64,000 nucleotides of DNA from Kluyvera sichuanensis (GCF_014218705.1 NZ_JABBJF010000015.1:40620-104619), one strand, 5' to 3'. Numbered from the stretch's first letter, positions 36,458 to 46,714 are shown. Made by a program: numbers and translations. The notes: generated by a model not told the origin, from the sequence alone.

Positions 36458-37623
36458 TTGAAGCGAAAATGCAGGATGAGCTGAATCGCCAGAGCCGTCT
36501 CTCGTCGTCGGTGGTGTGGTTAAGTTTTCTGGGTCTTGTCATCTTTGTGCTGTGGGCCCGTTGGGCGATTCTTGATGAGGTGACCGTGGGGACCGGCAAG
36601 GTCACGCCCTCTAGCCATGCGCAGGTGATTGAGAGCCTGGACGGCGGTATCGTCAGCCAGTTGCTGGTGAAAGAGGGCGATATCGTCAATCGTGGGCAGA
36701 TGCTGGCGCGCCTAGACCAGACGCGCTTTCAATCGAACTTCGGCGAAGCGGCGGTACGCGTCCGCTCGCTTCGGGCATCGAGCGAGCGTTTAAGCGCGGA
36801 GCTAAGCGGGCTGCCGCTGAAGTTTAGCGCCGAATCACTGCAGGAGCCCGCGCTGGTCGCCCGTGAGAAGCAGCTGTACGAGTCCCGGCGCAGAACGCTG
36901 AATGAAACCCTCAGCAATCTGCAAAAAACGCTGCAACTGGTGGATGCGGAAATCCGAATGACGAAGCCGCTGATTGCCCGAGGGGCAGCCGGTGAGGTAG
37001 AAGTTATTCGCCTTGAACGTCAGGCCGCTGAGCTGCGCGGTAAGATGGATGAAGCGCGTAACCAGTATGCGGTGCGGGCGCGGGAAGAGCAGGTGAAGAA
37101 TGATGCTGACCTGGATGCGCAGTTGCAGGTGATGGCGGGCAAAGCTGACCAGGTTCAGCGAGCATCGCTTTTTTCACCGGTGCGTGGGGTGGTGAAAGAT
37201 ATTCAGGTGAATACCGTCGGGGGCGTACTACAGCCCGGCGGCAAGCTGATGGAGATTGTCCCGCTGGAAGATCAGCTGCTTATCGAGTCTCGGATTAACC
37301 CTCGCGATATTGCCTATATCCGCCCTGGCCTACCGGCGACCGTCAAAATTACCGCCTATGACACCTCTATCTATGGCGATTTAAAAGGCACCGTCGAGGT
37401 GGTTTCGCCTGACACCTTGCAAGATGAGGTGCGCCGCGATCAATTTTACTACCGGGTTTACGTACGCACGCAACAGGCGGAGCTGGTGAATAAACAGGGT
37501 AAGCGTTTCCCGATCATGCCGGGGATGATTGCTAACGTGGAAATTAAGACCGGGCAGAAATCGGTGCTGGATTACCTGATTAAGCCGCTGAACAAGATGA
37601 AGGAAGCGCTGAGGGAACGGTGA
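36454..37623 (+). CDS. bapD: HlyD-family periplasmic adaptor
   Basis: A 389-residue membrane fusion protein. It has a short cytoplasmic start, one membrane helix (about 20-42, VVWLSFLGLVIFVLWARWAI), a lipoyl half-motif VIESLDGGIVSQLLVKEGD, a long helical hairpin (about 90-225), and the second lipoyl part (RASLFSPVRGVVKDI). It links the ABC transporter to the TolC-like protein. It overlaps bapC by four bases and ends the operon, facing smpB. Confidence 0.92.
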   Translation: MIEAKMQDELNRQSRLSSSVVWLSFLGLVIFVLWARWAILDEVTVGTGKVTPSSHAQVIESLDGGIVSQLLVKEGDIVNRGQMLARLDQTRFQSNFGEAAVRVRSLRASSERLSAELSGLPLKFSAESLQEPALVAREKQLYESRRRTLNETLSNLQKTLQLVDAEIRMTKPLIARGAAGEVEVIRLERQAAELRGKMDEARNQYAVRAREEQVKNDADLDAQLQVMAGKADQVQRASLFSPVRGVVKDIQVNTVGGVLQPGGKLMEIVPLEDQLLIESRINPRDIAYIRPGLPATVKITAYDTSIYGDLKGTVEVVSPDTLQDEVRRDQFYYRVYVRTQQAELVNKQGKRFPIMPGMIANVEIKTGQKSVLDYLIKPLNKMKEALRER

Positions 37624-37631
37624 TGGAAACG

Positions 37632-37659
37632 ACGCTTGCCTGCGGGTGCAGGCAAGCGT
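37632..37659. terminator. Hairpin between convergent bapD and smpB
   Basis: ACGCTTGCCTGC-GGGT-GCAGGCAAGCGT is a perfect 12-bp stem with a 4-base loop in the 44-bp space between convergent genes. There is no good T-run on either side, so termination is likely but not certain. Confidence 0.55.
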
Positions 37660-37667
37660 TGCCAGAA

Positions 37668-38150
37668 CTAGCGGCCAGCATGTTTCATAATGCGGGCTTT
37701 ATCGAGCTGCCATTCGCGATCTTTCAGATCGGAACGTTTGTCGTGCTGTTTCTTCCCTTTCGCCACGCCGATTTTTACCTTACACCAGGCGTTTTTCCAG
37801 TACAGCGACAGCGCCACCACGGTGTAACCTTCGCGGTTGATACGCCCGAACAACGAGTCCAGTTCGCGCTGGTTAAGCAGCAGTTTACGGGTACGTGTAG
37901 GATCGCAAACGTAGTGCGTTGATGCCACGGCCATCGGGGTGAAGTTCGCGCCAAACAGGAAGGCTTCGCCGTCTTTCAGGATGACGTAGCTGTCGCCAAT
38001 GTTGGCTTTACCTGCGCGCAGGGATTTCACTTCCCAACCCTGGAGGGCAAGGCCCGCTTCAAATTCTTCTTCGATAAAGTATTCGTGGCGGGCGCGTTTA
38101 TTCAGCGCAATCGTGGCTGATCCAGGTTTGTGTGCTTTTTTCTTTGTCAT
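37668..38150 (-). CDS. smpB: SsrA-binding protein
   Basis: A 160-residue protein almost identical in pattern to E. coli Smp[21 protein letters not shown], then [11 protein letters not shown], and the basic C-terminal tail ending in [10 protein letters not shown]. It binds the tRNA-like domain of tmRNA and brings it to stalled ribosomes. In E. coli it sits next to ssrA. Here the bap operon separates the two by about 17.5 kb. Confidence 0.97.
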   Translation of the reverse strand: MTKKKAHKPGSATIALNKRARHEYFIEEEFEAGLALQGWEVKSLRAGKANIGDSYVILKDGEAFLFGANFTPMAVASTHYVCDPTRTRKLLLNQRELDSLFGRINREGYTVVALSLYWKNAWCKVKIGVAKGKKQHDKRSDLKDREWQLDKARIMKHAGR

Positions 38151-38289
38151 AATGTCCTGAACTTATCGCTTATCTCAATAACACTGCCTCAAGCTCCCGC
38201 GAGGCGCAATGGGTTATCTTAGCACGATATAGCCCGCCTCCGTTTTTTTTAGCAGTAGATAAATGATACTATTTACGCCGTGTTCGTGA

Positions 38290-38739
38290 ATGGAAATTGC
38301 TATGCCTCAGATTAGCCGTACTGCGCTGGTTCCCTACAGCGCGGAGCAAATGTATCAACTGGTGAACGATGTGAATGCCTACCCAGATTTTATCCCCGGT
38401 TGTACAGGCAGCCGTGTTCTGGAGTCCGGCCCGACGCAAATGACGGCGGCGGTGGATGTCTCTAAGGCAGGCATCAGTAAGACCTTTACCACGCGCAATA
38501 CGTTAACCAGCAACCAGAGCATCCTGATGCATCTGGTCGATGGGCCGTTTAAGAAATTGATTGGTGGCTGGAAGTTTACGCCACTGAGCCAGGACGCCTG
38601 CAAGATTGAGTTTCAGCTTGATTTTGAGTTTACCAATAAGCTTATTGAGCTGGCGTTTGGCCGCATCTTTAAGGAGCTGGCGCTGAATATGGTGCAGGCG
38701 TTCACGATGCGCGCTCGCGAGGTTTACAGTGCCGGGTAA
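38290..38739 (+). CDS. ratA: RatA START-domain protein
   Basis: A 149-residue START/Coq10-like protein with [20 protein letters not shown] and [14 protein letters not shown], matching E. coli RatA (YfjG). RatA is reported to bind 50S subunits and inhibit 70S assembly; a ubiquinone-binding role is also argued for the family. MPQIS at 38302 is an alternative start. It overlaps ratB by 11 bases and is divergent from smpB. Confidence 0.93.
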   Translation: MEIAMPQISRTALVPYSAEQMYQLVNDVNAYPDFIPGCTGSRVLESGPTQMTAAVDVSKAGISKTFTTRNTLTSNQSILMHLVDGPFKKLIGGWKFTPLSQDACKIEFQLDFEFTNKLIELAFGRIFKELALNMVQAFTMRAREVYSAG

Positions 38740-39013
38740 AATTGCCGTCGAAGTCGCATATGCGCTGCCGCAAAAGCAGTATCTGCAGCGGGTGACGCTG
38801 GATGAAGGCGCGACGGTGGAGCAGGCCATTCAGGCCAGCGGGTTGCTGACCCTGCGTGATGATATTGACCTGACAAAAAATAAAGTCGGTATTTATAGTC
38901 GCCCAGTAAAGCTTGACGATGTGGTTCACGACGGTGACAGGGTCGAGATTTATCGCCCGCTGATTGCCGATCCGAAAGAACTGCGTCGCCAGCGCGCTCA
39001 GCAAAAAAGCTGA
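38729..39013 (+). CDS. ratB: RatB ubiquitin-like fold protein
   Basis: A 94-residue RnfH/RatB-family protein with a beta-grasp fold ([15 protein letters not shown], then [15 protein letters not shown] and [11 protein letters not shown]) and a basic tail (LRRQRAQQK). It overlaps the end of ratA, the usual arrangement. Its biochemical role is not known. A REP-like element and a terminator follow. Confidence 0.93.
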   Translation: MPGKIAVEVAYALPQKQYLQRVTLDEGATVEQAIQASGLLTLRDDIDLTKNKVGIYSRPVKLDDVVHDGDRVEIYRPLIADPKELRRQRAQQKS

Positions 39014-39017
39014 TCAC

Positions 39018-39092
39018 CCTGTAGCCCGGACGAGGTGCGAGAGCAGCGACTCCGGGATTTCCCCGGCGTCACTGCGTTCGGCCTGGCTACGC
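39018..39092. repeat. REP-like palindromic element
   Basis: GTAGCC at 39021 pairs with GGCTAC at about 39085-39090, and an inner TCCGGG/CCCGG stem is present. The composition (TAGCCCGGACGAGG, CCGGGATTTCCCCGG) resembles the REP/BIME elements that enterobacteria carry between genes. Only one copy is seen in this window. Confidence 0.5.
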
Positions 39093-39104
39093 CGATTGCA
39101 GACA

Positions 39105-39134
39105 TAAAAAAAGCGCTCATTGAGCGCTTTTTTT
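39105..39134. terminator. Bidirectional terminator between ratB and bamE
   Basis: AAGCGCTCA-T-TGAGCGCTT is flanked by A- and T-runs, so it can end transcription from both convergent genes. Confidence 0.88.
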
Positions 39135-39159
39135 GCATCTGCTACACACCGCCGCTGAT

Positions 39160-39498
39160 TTATTTGGTCAGCGCTGGTTTGTTGTCGATGTTCGTCAGTA
39201 CGCCGCTGCTGTTGAAAGTCAGGGTCAGCGTCTGCTGAGTGACGGATTCATGGCCTGGCTGCTGGCGGAAAACGTAGAACCAGGTGTTGGTGCCGAACGG
39301 GTCGGTCATCATCGGGGTACCTAAGGTATAGGCGACCTGTTGTTGCGTCATGCCAACACGGATTTTGGCAACATCATTAGGTACCAGATAGTTCCCCTGA
39401 CTAATATCAGGACGGTAAACCACTCGCTCCAGAGTGGAACAGCCTGCAGTCATCATCAGAAGAACCGCTGCGGCAGCAGTCAGCGTTTTACAGCGCAT
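39160..39498 (-). CDS. bamE: BAM complex lipoprotein BamE
   Basis: A 112-residue outer-membrane lipoprotein with signal and lipobox (LLMMTAGCS). The mature region has [14 protein letters not shown] and the [18 protein letters not shown] pattern of the SmpA/OmlA fold. It stabilises BamD-BamA during outer-membrane protein insertion. It lies alone between a terminator and recN on the same strand, as in E. coli. Confidence 0.96.
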   Translation of the reverse strand: MRCKTLTAAAAVLLMMTAGCSTLERVVYRPDISQGNYLVPNDVAKIRVGMTQQQVAYTLGTPMMTDPFGTNTWFYVFRQQPGHESVTQQTLTLTFNSSGVLTNIDNKPALTK

Positions 39499-39646
39499 AG
39501 TGATTTGATTCCTTTTCGGGCCCGAGCAGTACGCGGCTCATATGTAATGTGCCGATGATAATAGACCTGAGGTAAGTTGGAAACCTTTGATATCAGGTCT
39601 TACGGCGTTTTTATTGTGAACTCAGACTCTAAGAAACCAAAAAAGT

Positions 39647-41308
39647 TTATGCAGCCAGTAACTCTTTCGCGTTCGCCAGCGTATTCCGTGTGACTTCACT
39701 ACCGCCGAGAAGGCGCGCCAGCTCCTGCAGACGAGCACGTTTGTCCAGCGGCTGCATGTGCGTTTCGGTCATTGCGCCGTCGGTCTCTTTGCTGACGTAG
39801 AAGTGGTGGTGGCCACAGCCTGCAACCTGCGGCAGGTGTGTTACGCACATCACCTGAGTGGATTCCCCCAGCTGGCGCAGCAGCTTGCCAACGACTGCCG
39901 CCGTCGGGCCGCTGATACCGACGTCTACTTCATCGAAGATCAGCGCCGGGGTTTCCATTTTGCGCGCGGTAATCACCTGAATGGCTAGCGCAATACGCGA
40001 CAGCTCACCGCCGGACGCTACTTTGGCAATCGCCTGCAGCGGCTGGCCGGGGTTGGTGGTCACGCGGAACTCAATGCGGTCTGCGCCTTCGGCGGTCAGG
40101 TGCTGCTCTTCAAAGCGGACGTCGATATCGAACAGGCCGTGCGGCATGGAGAGCATGTGCATGCTGTCGGTAATCAGCTGTGAAAGCTCCTGAGCGCTTG
40201 CCTGACGCTGCGCATGCAGCTGGTGGGCCGTTTCCATTGCCAGCTGATGATGACGAGACACCGCGTGTTTCAGCGTCTCCAGCGAGTCGCTCTGGTCGTC
40301 GAGCAGTTGCTGTTCGTCGAGCAGGGATTGGTAGTACTCCGGCAGCGCTTCCGGCGAAATCTGGTGCTTACGTGCCAGTGAAATCTGTTTTGACAGACGC
40401 TGTTCCAGCTCGTACAGGCGGTTTGGGTCGAGATCCAGACGGTCGCAGTAGTGGCGTAGTTCGTCGCTGGCTTCACTCAGTTGAATGGCCGCTTCTTCCA
40501 GCATATCCAGCACGCCGGGGAGTTTGCCGTCCATGCTCGCCAGTTCACCTGCCAGCTGGCGGGCGGTGTAGAGCTGGCTTTGCAGGTTGACGTCCTCGCC
40601 GTCGGCGAGGATGGCCAGCGCATGCTGGCTGGTGGCGATAAGCTGCCCGCTGTTGGCGAGACGCTTGTACTCTTCGTCAATTTGTTCGTATTCGCCCGGC
40701 AACGGGTGGAACTCGATAAGCTCTTTCAACTGATACTGCAGCAGCTCTGCGCGAGCGGCGCGTTCCTGACTTTGCTGCTGATGGGTTGCCAGATCGCGAC
40801 AGCTTTGGTTCCACAGACGGTAATGTTCGGCCATTTGTTGTGCGAGCGCTGACTCACCGACGTAGGCATCAAGCAGGGTTTTCTGATGTTCAGGCTTCAC
40901 CAGCTGCTGGTGCGCGTGCTGGCCGTGGATCTGGATAAGCAGTTGACCCAGTTCACGCAGCTGCGACAGCGGCACGGCGGTGCCGTTGATAAAGCCGCGT
41001 GAGCGGCCGTCGCTGCTGATGACGCGGCGCAGCAGGCACTCGCGGCCATCTTCCAGCTGGTTATCTTCAAGCCAGCGCAGAGCGGCAGGGGTGTCTTTGA
41101 GCGCGAAGCGGGCGCAGAGGTCGGCGCGGCTGGCGCCAGCACGAACCATGTCAGCTTCGGCGCGGCCACCCAGGCATAAGCCGAGGGCATCGATTGCAAT
41201 TGATTTACCGGCCCCGGTTTCGCCGGTGATGGCCGTCATGCCGCTGTTGAAGTCGATTTCAAGTTCACGAACGATGGCAAAATTGCTGATGGTCAGTTGT
41301 GCTAACAT
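39647..41308 (-). CDS. recN: DNA repair ATPase RecN
   Basis: A 553-residue SMC-like protein. Walker A GETGAGKS is near residue 29 and the signature and Walker B ([12 protein letters not shown], then [12 protein letters not shown]) near the end, with a central coiled coil. It acts in double-strand-break repair and sister-chromatid cohesion. Two LexA boxes upstream put it under SOS control. Length matches E. coli exactly. Confidence 0.97.
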   Translation of the reverse strand: MLAQLTISNFAIVRELEIDFNSGMTAITGETGAGKSIAIDALGLCLGGRAEADMVRAGASRADLCARFALKDTPAALRWLEDNQLEDGRECLLRRVISSDGRSRGFINGTAVPLSQLRELGQLLIQIHGQHAHQQLVKPEHQKTLLDAYVGESALAQQMAEHYRLWNQSCRDLATHQQQSQERAARAELLQYQLKELIEFHPLPGEYEQIDEEYKRLANSGQLIATSQHALAILADGEDVNLQSQLYTARQLAGELASMDGKLPGVLDMLEEAAIQLSEASDELRHYCDRLDLDPNRLYELEQRLSKQISLARKHQISPEALPEYYQSLLDEQQLLDDQSDSLETLKHAVSRHHQLAMETAHQLHAQRQASAQELSQLITDSMHMLSMPHGLFDIDVRFEEQHLTAEGADRIEFRVTTNPGQPLQAIAKVASGGELSRIALAIQVITARKMETPALIFDEVDVGISGPTAAVVGKLLRQLGESTQVMCVTHLPQVAGCGHHHFYVSKETDGAMTETHMQPLDKRARLQELARLLGGSEVTRNTLANAKELLAA

Positions 41309-41335
41309 AGCCGCTTCCTGTATGAAAACCCATAA

Positions 41336-41378
41336 CTGTGTTTTAATACAGTATAAACTGGTTTTTTATCCAGTAAAG
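41336..41378 (-). promoter_or_regulatory. recN promoter with two LexA boxes
   Basis: CTGT-GTTTTAAT-ACAG at 41336-41351 is a perfect CTGT-N8-ACAG LexA box. CTGG-TTTTTTAT-CCAG at 41358-41373 is a weaker second box. On the minus strand a -10 TATACT overlaps the first and a -35 TTTACT overlaps the second with 16 bp spacing, so LexA blocks the polymerase site. E. coli recN also has tandem boxes. Confidence 0.85.
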
Positions 41379-41392
41379 AGGCGGCGGTAAAA

Positions 41393-42271
41393 TTAGAACA
41401 ATTTTTTTGACCAGCCGAGCTTGGTGCTTAATGTGTTGAAATAGCTGTAGTCTTTCGGATGGATCAGGTTGAGGTGGTAATCGCTACGGCGAATCAGCAC
41501 ATCTTCCCCTTCCTGAATCGGCAGAGCTATCTGGCTGTCGCAACTGATCTCAAGGTCACTGCGGCGGTGCGAGAAGCGCAGACGAATGGTGCTGTTGCTG
41601 TTAATTACCAGCGGACGCGCCGACAGCGTGTGAGGGAACATCGGCACCAGGGTGATGGCATCCAGAGAAGGCGTCAGAATCGGGCCGCCCGCCGAGAGCG
41701 AGTAGGCCGTGGAACCGGTTGGCGTAGAGATAATCAAGCCGTCGGAGCGCTGGGAGAAGGCAAAGGTTTCGTCGATATAGACTTCAAACTCAATCATATG
41801 GGCAACTTTGCCGGGATGCAGCACCACTTCGTTGATGGCGGTGCTGATGCGCTTCTGACAGTTTTGCTGGCAAACCTGCGCTTCCAGCAGGAAGCGTTTT
41901 TCGGCAATAAAGTTACCGTCCAGCACGTCGGCTAATTGCTGATGGGCGTTGTCCGGGTCAAGGTCGGTGAGAAAGCCGAGGTTGCCGCGGTTAATGCCAA
42001 TCACGCTGATGTCGTAGCGGGCTAGGGTGCGGGCCGCGCCAAGCATATTGCCGTCGCCGCCGACCACCACCGCCAGATCCGCTTTCTGGCCAATTTCCGC
42101 CAGCGTGCCGGTCTGGACGTTATCCAGCTTGAGTTCTTTGGCTATCTGGCGTTCAACAATCACCTCGTAGCCTTTGGTGCACAGCCAACGATAGAGCATT
42201 TCATGTGTCGTCAGCGCCGTCGGGTGACGAGGGTGTCCTACAATACCGATACACTTGAAATGATTGTTCAT
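41393..42271 (-). CDS. nadK: NAD kinase
   Basis: A 292-residue enzyme that makes NADP+ from NAD+ and ATP. It has the GGDGN motif ([14 protein letters not shown]), [10 protein letters not shown], and the conserved [15 protein letters not shown]. The start at MNNHFKCIG matches E. coli; the open frame continues far upstream only because it runs antisense to grpE. It is divergent from grpE and followed by recN on the same strand. Confidence 0.97.
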   Translation of the reverse strand: MNNHFKCIGIVGHPRHPTALTTHEMLYRWLCTKGYEVIVERQIAKELKLDNVQTGTLAEIGQKADLAVVVGGDGNMLGAARTLARYDISVIGINRGNLGFLTDLDPDNAHQQLADVLDGNFIAEKRFLLEAQVCQQNCQKRISTAINEVVLHPGKVAHMIEFEVYIDETFAFSQRSDGLIISTPTGSTAYSLSAGGPILTPSLDAITLVPMFPHTLSARPLVINSNSTIRLRFSHRRSDLEISCDSQIALPIQEGEDVLIRRSDYHLNLIHPKDYSYFNTLSTKLGWSKKLF

Positions 42272-42319
42272 TTTCTGAATGTCCTTGTGCCGAAGATGGG
42301 TGACAATGTGATGGCTTCC

Positions 42320-42345
42320 CTTGAAACCCGGAATCTGATCCCCAT
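42320..42345 (+). promoter_or_regulatory. Sigma-32 promoter of grpE
   Basis: CTTGAA, then 14 bp, then CCCCAT, a nearly perfect heat-shock promoter, about 48 bp before the grpE ATG. It fits the known heat induction of grpE. Confidence 0.85.
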
Positions 42346-42392
42346 AATAAGCGAAGTTAGCGAGATGATTGCGAAAAAACGCGGAGAAATTC

Positions 42393-42986
42393 ATGAGTAG
42401 TAAAGAACAGAAAACGCCTGAGGGGCAATCCCCGGAAGAAATTATCATGGAACAGCACGAAGAAGTTGAGGCGGTTGAACCAAACGCTTCTGCTGACCAG
42501 GTGGATCCGCGCGACGAAAAAATTGCGAACCTCGAATCGCAGTTAGCGGAAGCTGAAACCCGCGAACGCGAAAGCGTCCTGCGCGTGAAGGCAGAAATGG
42601 AAAACCTGCGTCGCCGTACCGAAATCGACGTTGAGAAGGCGCACAAGTTCGCGCTGGAAAAATTCGTCAACGAACTGCTGCCGGTGCTGGATAGCCTGGA
42701 CCGCGCGCTGGAAGTGGCGAACAAAGACAACGAAGATATGGCACCGATGATCGAAGGTATCGAGCTGACCCGTAAGTCGATGCTGGACGTGGTGGCGAAG
42801 TTTGGTGTACAGGTTGTGGCGGACATCAACGTGCCAATGGACCCGAACGTACACCAGGCCATTGCGATGGTTGAGTCCGAAGAGGTCGCTGCTGGCAACG
42901 TGCTGATGGTGATGCAGAAGGGTTACACCCTGAACGGTCGTACCATTCGCGCGGCGATGGTCTCCGTCGCGAAAGCGAAGGCGTAA
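42393..42986 (+). CDS. grpE: GrpE nucleotide exchange factor
   Basis: A 197-residue cochaperone that releases ADP from DnaK. It has an acidic N-terminus, a long helix ([19 protein letters not shown]), and the C-terminal beta domain ending [17 protein letters not shown]. The start at [11 protein letters not shown], behind CGGAG, gives the E. coli length; an in-frame ATG 24 bases upstream is not used. It has its own sigma-32 promoter. Confidence 0.97.
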   Translation: MSSKEQKTPEGQSPEEIIMEQHEEVEAVEPNASADQVDPRDEKIANLESQLAEAETRERESVLRVKAEMENLRRRTEIDVEKAHKFALEKFVNELLPVLDSLDRALEVANKDNEDMAPMIEGIELTRKSMLDVVAKFGVQVVADINVPMDPNVHQAIAMVESEEVAAGNVLMVMQKGYTLNGRTIRAAMVSVAKAKA

Positions 42987-42997
42987 TCTTCGCTTAA

Positions 42998-43021
42998 CCC
43001 TCTCCCCTGGCGGGGAGAGGG
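42998..43021. terminator. Hairpin between convergent grpE and yfjD
   Basis: CCCTCTCCCC-TGGC-GGGGAGAGGG is a perfect 10-bp stem eleven bases after the grpE stop. A weak T-rich tail follows on the plus strand. Confidence 0.6.
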
Positions 43022-43029
43022 GCTATTCT

Positions 43030-44316
43030 TTAGTCCTTCACGCTTTCCCGAAGCGGCTTCACCGGATTTACCTGCACCTGCTTAATCACGTTATCCTGTA
43101 CGTCGAGAATATCGATATCGTACTGGGCGATGCGCACGCGCGTACCCGCAGCCGGGATCTCTTCTAACGCTTCCACAATGATGCCGTTAATAGTGCGCGC
43201 TTCGTCTTCCGGCAGATGCCAGTTGAAGGCCTTATTCAGCTCGCGCACGTTGGCGCCGCCGTCGATAATCACCGAGCCATCATTCTGCGGGTTAACCTCT
43301 TCGGCCAGCGATGGCGACATTGAAGTGGTGAAGTCGCCGACGATCTCTTCCAGAATATCTTCAACCGTCACCAGCCCCTGAATATCACCGTACTCGTCGA
43401 CCACCAGGCCCACTTTCTTCTTGTTGCGCTGGAACTTTACCAACTGCGTGCTGAGCGGTGTGCCTTCCGGAACGAAGTAGATTTCATCGGCGGCGCGCAG
43501 CATCACCTCTTTGGTGAACTCTTTTTTCTCGGTCATCAGGCGATAGGCTTCGCGTACGCGCAGCATGCTGATGGCATCATCCAGTGAGTCGCGGTACAGC
43601 ACGATGCGGCCGTGCGGCGAGTGGGTGAGTTGGCGAACAATCGATTTCCAGTCGTCGTTGATGTTGATGCCGACGATTTCGTTACGCGGCACCATGATGT
43701 CATCAACGCTGACTTTTTCGAGATCCAGCACCGACAGCAGCATGTCCTGGTTACGACGCGAGATTTGCGAGCGGGACTCGTTCACGATGGTGCGCAGTTC
43801 GTCTTTGCTGAGCGCACTGCTGATGGTGATGTCGGTTTTTATGCCCATCATGCGCATCAGAATTCGGGTAATCAGGTTCAGGAACCAGACCAGTGGCATC
43901 ATCAGAATTTGCAGCGGTGCCAGCAGGAAGCTGCTTGGATAGGCCACTTTTTCCGGGTAGAGGGCGGCGATGGTTTTTGGCAGAACTTCAGCGAATACCA
44001 GCACTACGAAGGTCAGCACCCCGGTGGCGATGGCGACGCCCAGGTCGCCATACAGGCGCATGCCGACGATGGTGCCCAGCGCAGAGGCCAGAATGTTGAC
44101 GAGGTTGTTGCCAATCAGCACCAGGCTGATAAGACGGTCAGGCTTTTGCAGCAGCTTTTCGACGCGACGCGCCGGTTTATTGCCCTGTTTTGCCAGATGA
44201 CGGAGCCGATAGCGGTTCAGCGTCATCATGCCGGTTTCGGAACCTGAGAAATAGGCAGAGATGACCACCATGATGATCAGCGTCACGATCAGCGTGGTGG
44301 TTGAGATATGTTCCAA
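43030..44316 (-). CDS. yfjD: CNNM/CorC-family membrane protein YfjD
   Basis: A 428-residue inner-membrane protein. The N-terminal DUF21/CNNM domain has three to four helices (residues about 1-140, with GSETGMMTLNRYRLRHLA). A CBS pair follows (VDDIMVPRNEIVGI, then VGLVVDEYGDIQGLVTVEDI). A CorC_HlyC domain closes the protein. The family acts in magnesium and cobalt efflux or homeostasis. It is 16 bp after ypjD, so the two form an operon. Confidence 0.92.
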   Translation of the reverse strand: MEHISTTTLIVTLIIMVVISAYFSGSETGMMTLNRYRLRHLAKQGNKPARRVEKLLQKPDRLISLVLIGNNLVNILASALGTIVGMRLYGDLGVAIATGVLTFVVLVFAEVLPKTIAALYPEKVAYPSSFLLAPLQILMMPLVWFLNLITRILMRMMGIKTDITISSALSKDELRTIVNESRSQISRRNQDMLLSVLDLEKVSVDDIMVPRNEIVGININDDWKSIVRQLTHSPHGRIVLYRDSLDDAISMLRVREAYRLMTEKKEFTKEVMLRAADEIYFVPEGTPLSTQLVKFQRNKKKVGLVVDEYGDIQGLVTVEDILEEIVGDFTTSMSPSLAEEVNPQNDGSVIIDGGANVRELNKAFNWHLPEDEARTINGIIVEALEEIPAAGTRVRIAQYDIDILDVQDNVIKQVQVNPVKPLRESVKD

Positions 44317-44332
44317 GTGGATTCCTTAGTAC

Positions 44333-45124
44333 TTAGCCCACGAATTGTTGAATGACACGGCTACCGAAGTAGGCGAGCGTCAGGATGCCAGCACCGGCAA
44401 CGTTAAACCAGACGACTCGGCGTCCGCGCCACCCTTCATGATAGTGGCCCCATAACAAGACGATATAGACGAACCAGGCGATGATGGAAAGGACGGCCTT
44501 GTCGATATTTTCCATGCTGAAGAGGTTATGCATGTAAAACAGGCCGGTACAGAGCGTCAGCGTGAGCAGCACGACGCCAACCTGGGTGATGTGAAACATT
44601 TTACGTTCAATGACCATCAGCGGCGGCATTTCATGGCTGAACGCCAGCTTCTTGTTCTTAAGCTGATAGTCAATCCACGCTAGCTGCAGCGCATACAGCG
44701 CGGCAATAATCAGCGTGGCGTAGGAGAACAGCGACAGACCGATATGCACCATCATTCCCGGCGTGGCTTCCAGGTGAGTAATAAACTCGTTGGGCATAAA
44801 GGTGGCGAAGGCGAGGTTGATCAGCGCAAAAGCATAGACAATAGGCAACAGCAGCCAGCCGCGGTTTCGCGAGGCGACGATGGTCATCACCGTACAGATC
44901 ATCAGGCTCACCAGCGAGCCGACGTTCAACAGGCTGAGGTTCTGCCCGCTTTCACCGCCCGGTAGAATACGGGCTTCCAGCGCAAACGCGTGGCACACCA
45001 GCGCAACGGTGGCAGAAAGAATCGCCATACGCCGCCAGCCGCTGTTTTTTTGCAGCAGACCGGGAATGATCAGCGCCAGGCTGATGGAGTAGGCAACAAG
45101 CGCGAGCAGGGCAAAAACAGGCAT
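44333..45124 (-). CDS. ypjD: Inner membrane protein YpjD (CcsA-like)
   Basis: A 263-residue protein with about eight membrane helices, related to the cytochrome c assembly domain (CcsA/CcmC type): HIGLSLFSYATLIIAALYALQL and WGHYHEGWRGRRVVW are typical. It probably helps heme handling or supports the neighbouring CNNM protein, but its role is not established. It is divergent from ffh. Confidence 0.9.
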   Translation of the reverse strand: MPVFALLALVAYSISLALIIPGLLQKNSGWRRMAILSATVALVCHAFALEARILPGGESGQNLSLLNVGSLVSLMICTVMTIVASRNRGWLLLPIVYAFALINLAFATFMPNEFITHLEATPGMMVHIGLSLFSYATLIIAALYALQLAWIDYQLKNKKLAFSHEMPPLMVIERKMFHITQVGVVLLTLTLCTGLFYMHNLFSMENIDKAVLSIIAWFVYIVLLWGHYHEGWRGRRVVWFNVAGAGILTLAYFGSRVIQQFVG

Positions 45125-45349
45125 AAAGTGTCGGCAGTCGTCAAATAGAAGAAAGAGAAGCAGTATATACGCAAAATCATTCGAGTTGTATCAAGGCGCA
45201 TAGCCTGCGTGAAGGATGATGTGAATGGCGTAACGTGATGCAGCGCTAACCGCAGCATCACAACTCCTCCGCTGTCGTGTTATACTCCGGCAAATTTCCG
45301 TATTTTTGGTCGCGCTAGCGACTCACGTTTCCACCCCAGGCGAGAGACA

Positions 45350-46714
45350 ATGTTTGATAATTTAACCGATCGTTTGTCGCGCACGCTGCGCAATATCAGT
45401 GGCCGTGGACGCCTTACTGAAGACAACGTAAAAGAGACGCTGCGCGAAGTGCGCATGGCGCTGCTGGAGGCTGACGTTGCGCTGCCGGTAGTGCGTGATT
45501 TTATCAATCGCGTAAAAGAAAAAGCGGTTGGTCACGAAGTTAATAAGAGCCTGACCCCAGGTCAGGAGTTCGTCAAAATCGTTCGTAGCGAACTGGTTTC
45601 GGCGATGGGCGAAGAGAACGAGACGCTAAACCTGGCGGCGCAGCCACCGGCCGTAGTGCTGATGGCGGGCCTGCAGGGTGCGGGTAAAACCACGAGCGTC
45701 GGTAAGCTCGGTAAGTTTCTGCGCGAGAAGCACAAGAAGAAAGTGCTGGTCGTCTCTGCCGACGTTTATCGCCCGGCGGCGATTAAACAGCTGGAAACCC
45801 TGGCTGAACAGGTTGGCGTAGACTTCTTCCCGTCCGACGTGGGCCAGAAGCCTATCGACATCGTTAACGCGGCGCTGAAAGAAGCGAAGCTGAAATTCTA
45901 CGACGTGCTGCTGGTGGATACCGCCGGTCGTCTGCACGTTGATGAAGCGATGATGGACGAAATCAAGCAGGTTCACGCGGCAATCAAGCCGGTTGAAACC
46001 CTGTTTGTCGTCGACGCAATGACCGGCCAGGATGCGGCGAATACCGCCAAGGCCTTCAACGAAGCGCTGCCGCTGACCGGCGTGGTGCTGACCAAGGTCG
46101 ACGGTGATGCGCGCGGCGGTGCGGCGCTCTCTATTCGCCACATTACCGGCAAGCCAATCAAGTTCCTCGGCGTCGGCGAGAAAACCGAGGCGCTGGAGCC
46201 GTTCCACCCGGATCGTATCGCTTCCCGTATCCTCGGCATGGGCGACGTGTTGTCGCTTATCGAAGATATTGAGAGCAAAGTTGACCGTGCGCAGGCTGAG
46301 AAGCTGGCGACTAAGCTTAAGAAGGGCGACGGTTTCGACCTGAACGACTTCTTAGACCAGCTTAAGCAGATGAAAAACATGGGCGGCATGGCAAGCCTGA
46401 TGGGCAAACTGCCGGGCATGGGTCAGCTCCCGGACAACGTCAAATCCCAGATGGATGACAAAGTGCTGGTGCGTATGGAAGCGATCATCAACTCGATGAC
46501 GCTGAAAGAGCGCGCGAAGCCTGAAATCATCAAAGGTTCCCGCAAACGTCGTATCGCCCAGGGCTGTGGCCTGCAGGTGCAGGACGTGAACCGTCTGCTG
46601 AAGCAGTTCGACGACATGCAGCGCATGATGAAGAAGATGAAGTCGAAGGGCGGCATGATGAAAATGATGCGCGGAATGAAAGGGATGATGCCACCAGGAT
46701 TCCCTGGCCGTTAA
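45350..46714 (+). CDS. ffh: Signal recognition particle protein Ffh
   Basis: A 454-residue SRP54 GTPase. An N domain is followed by a G domain with GLQGAGKTTSVGKLG (about 103-117), DTAGRLHVDEAMM and TKVDGDARGG. The Met-rich M domain at the end (GGMMKMMRGMKGMMPPGFPGR shortened here to its Met pattern) binds 4.5S RNA and signal sequences. It targets nascent membrane proteins to FtsY. The gene is upstream of the rpsP operon, as in E. coli. Confidence 0.97.
   Translation: MFDNLTDRLSRTLRNISGRGRLTEDNVKETLREVRMALLEADVALPVVRDFINRVKEKAVGHEVNKSLTPGQEFVKIVRSELVSAMGEENETLNLAAQPPAVVLMAGLQGAGKTTSVGKLGKFLREKHKKKVLVVSADVYRPAAIKQLETLAEQVGVDFFPSDVGQKPIDIVNAALKEAKLKFYDVLLVDTAGRLHVDEAMMDEIKQVHAAIKPVETLFVVDAMTGQDAANTAKAFNEALPLTGVVLTKVDGDARGGAALSIRHITGKPIKFLGVGEKTEALEPFHPDRIASRILGMGDVLSLIEDIESKVDRAQAEKLATKLKKGDGFDLNDFLDQLKQMKNMGGMASLMGKLPGMGQLPDNVKSQMDDKVLVRMEAIINSMTLKERAKPEIIKGSRKRRIAQGCGLQVQDVNRLLKQFDDMQRMMKKMKSKGGMMKMMRGMKGMMPPGFPGR

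Noticed and set aside
37620..37922. Open frame after bapD on the plus strand
   Set aside because: It is antisense to smpB and includes the intergenic hairpin.
41393..42898. A 501-codon open frame containing nadK
   Set aside because: The first 200 or so codons run antisense to grpE and have low-complexity Ser/Arg-rich sequence; NadK itself starts at 42271.
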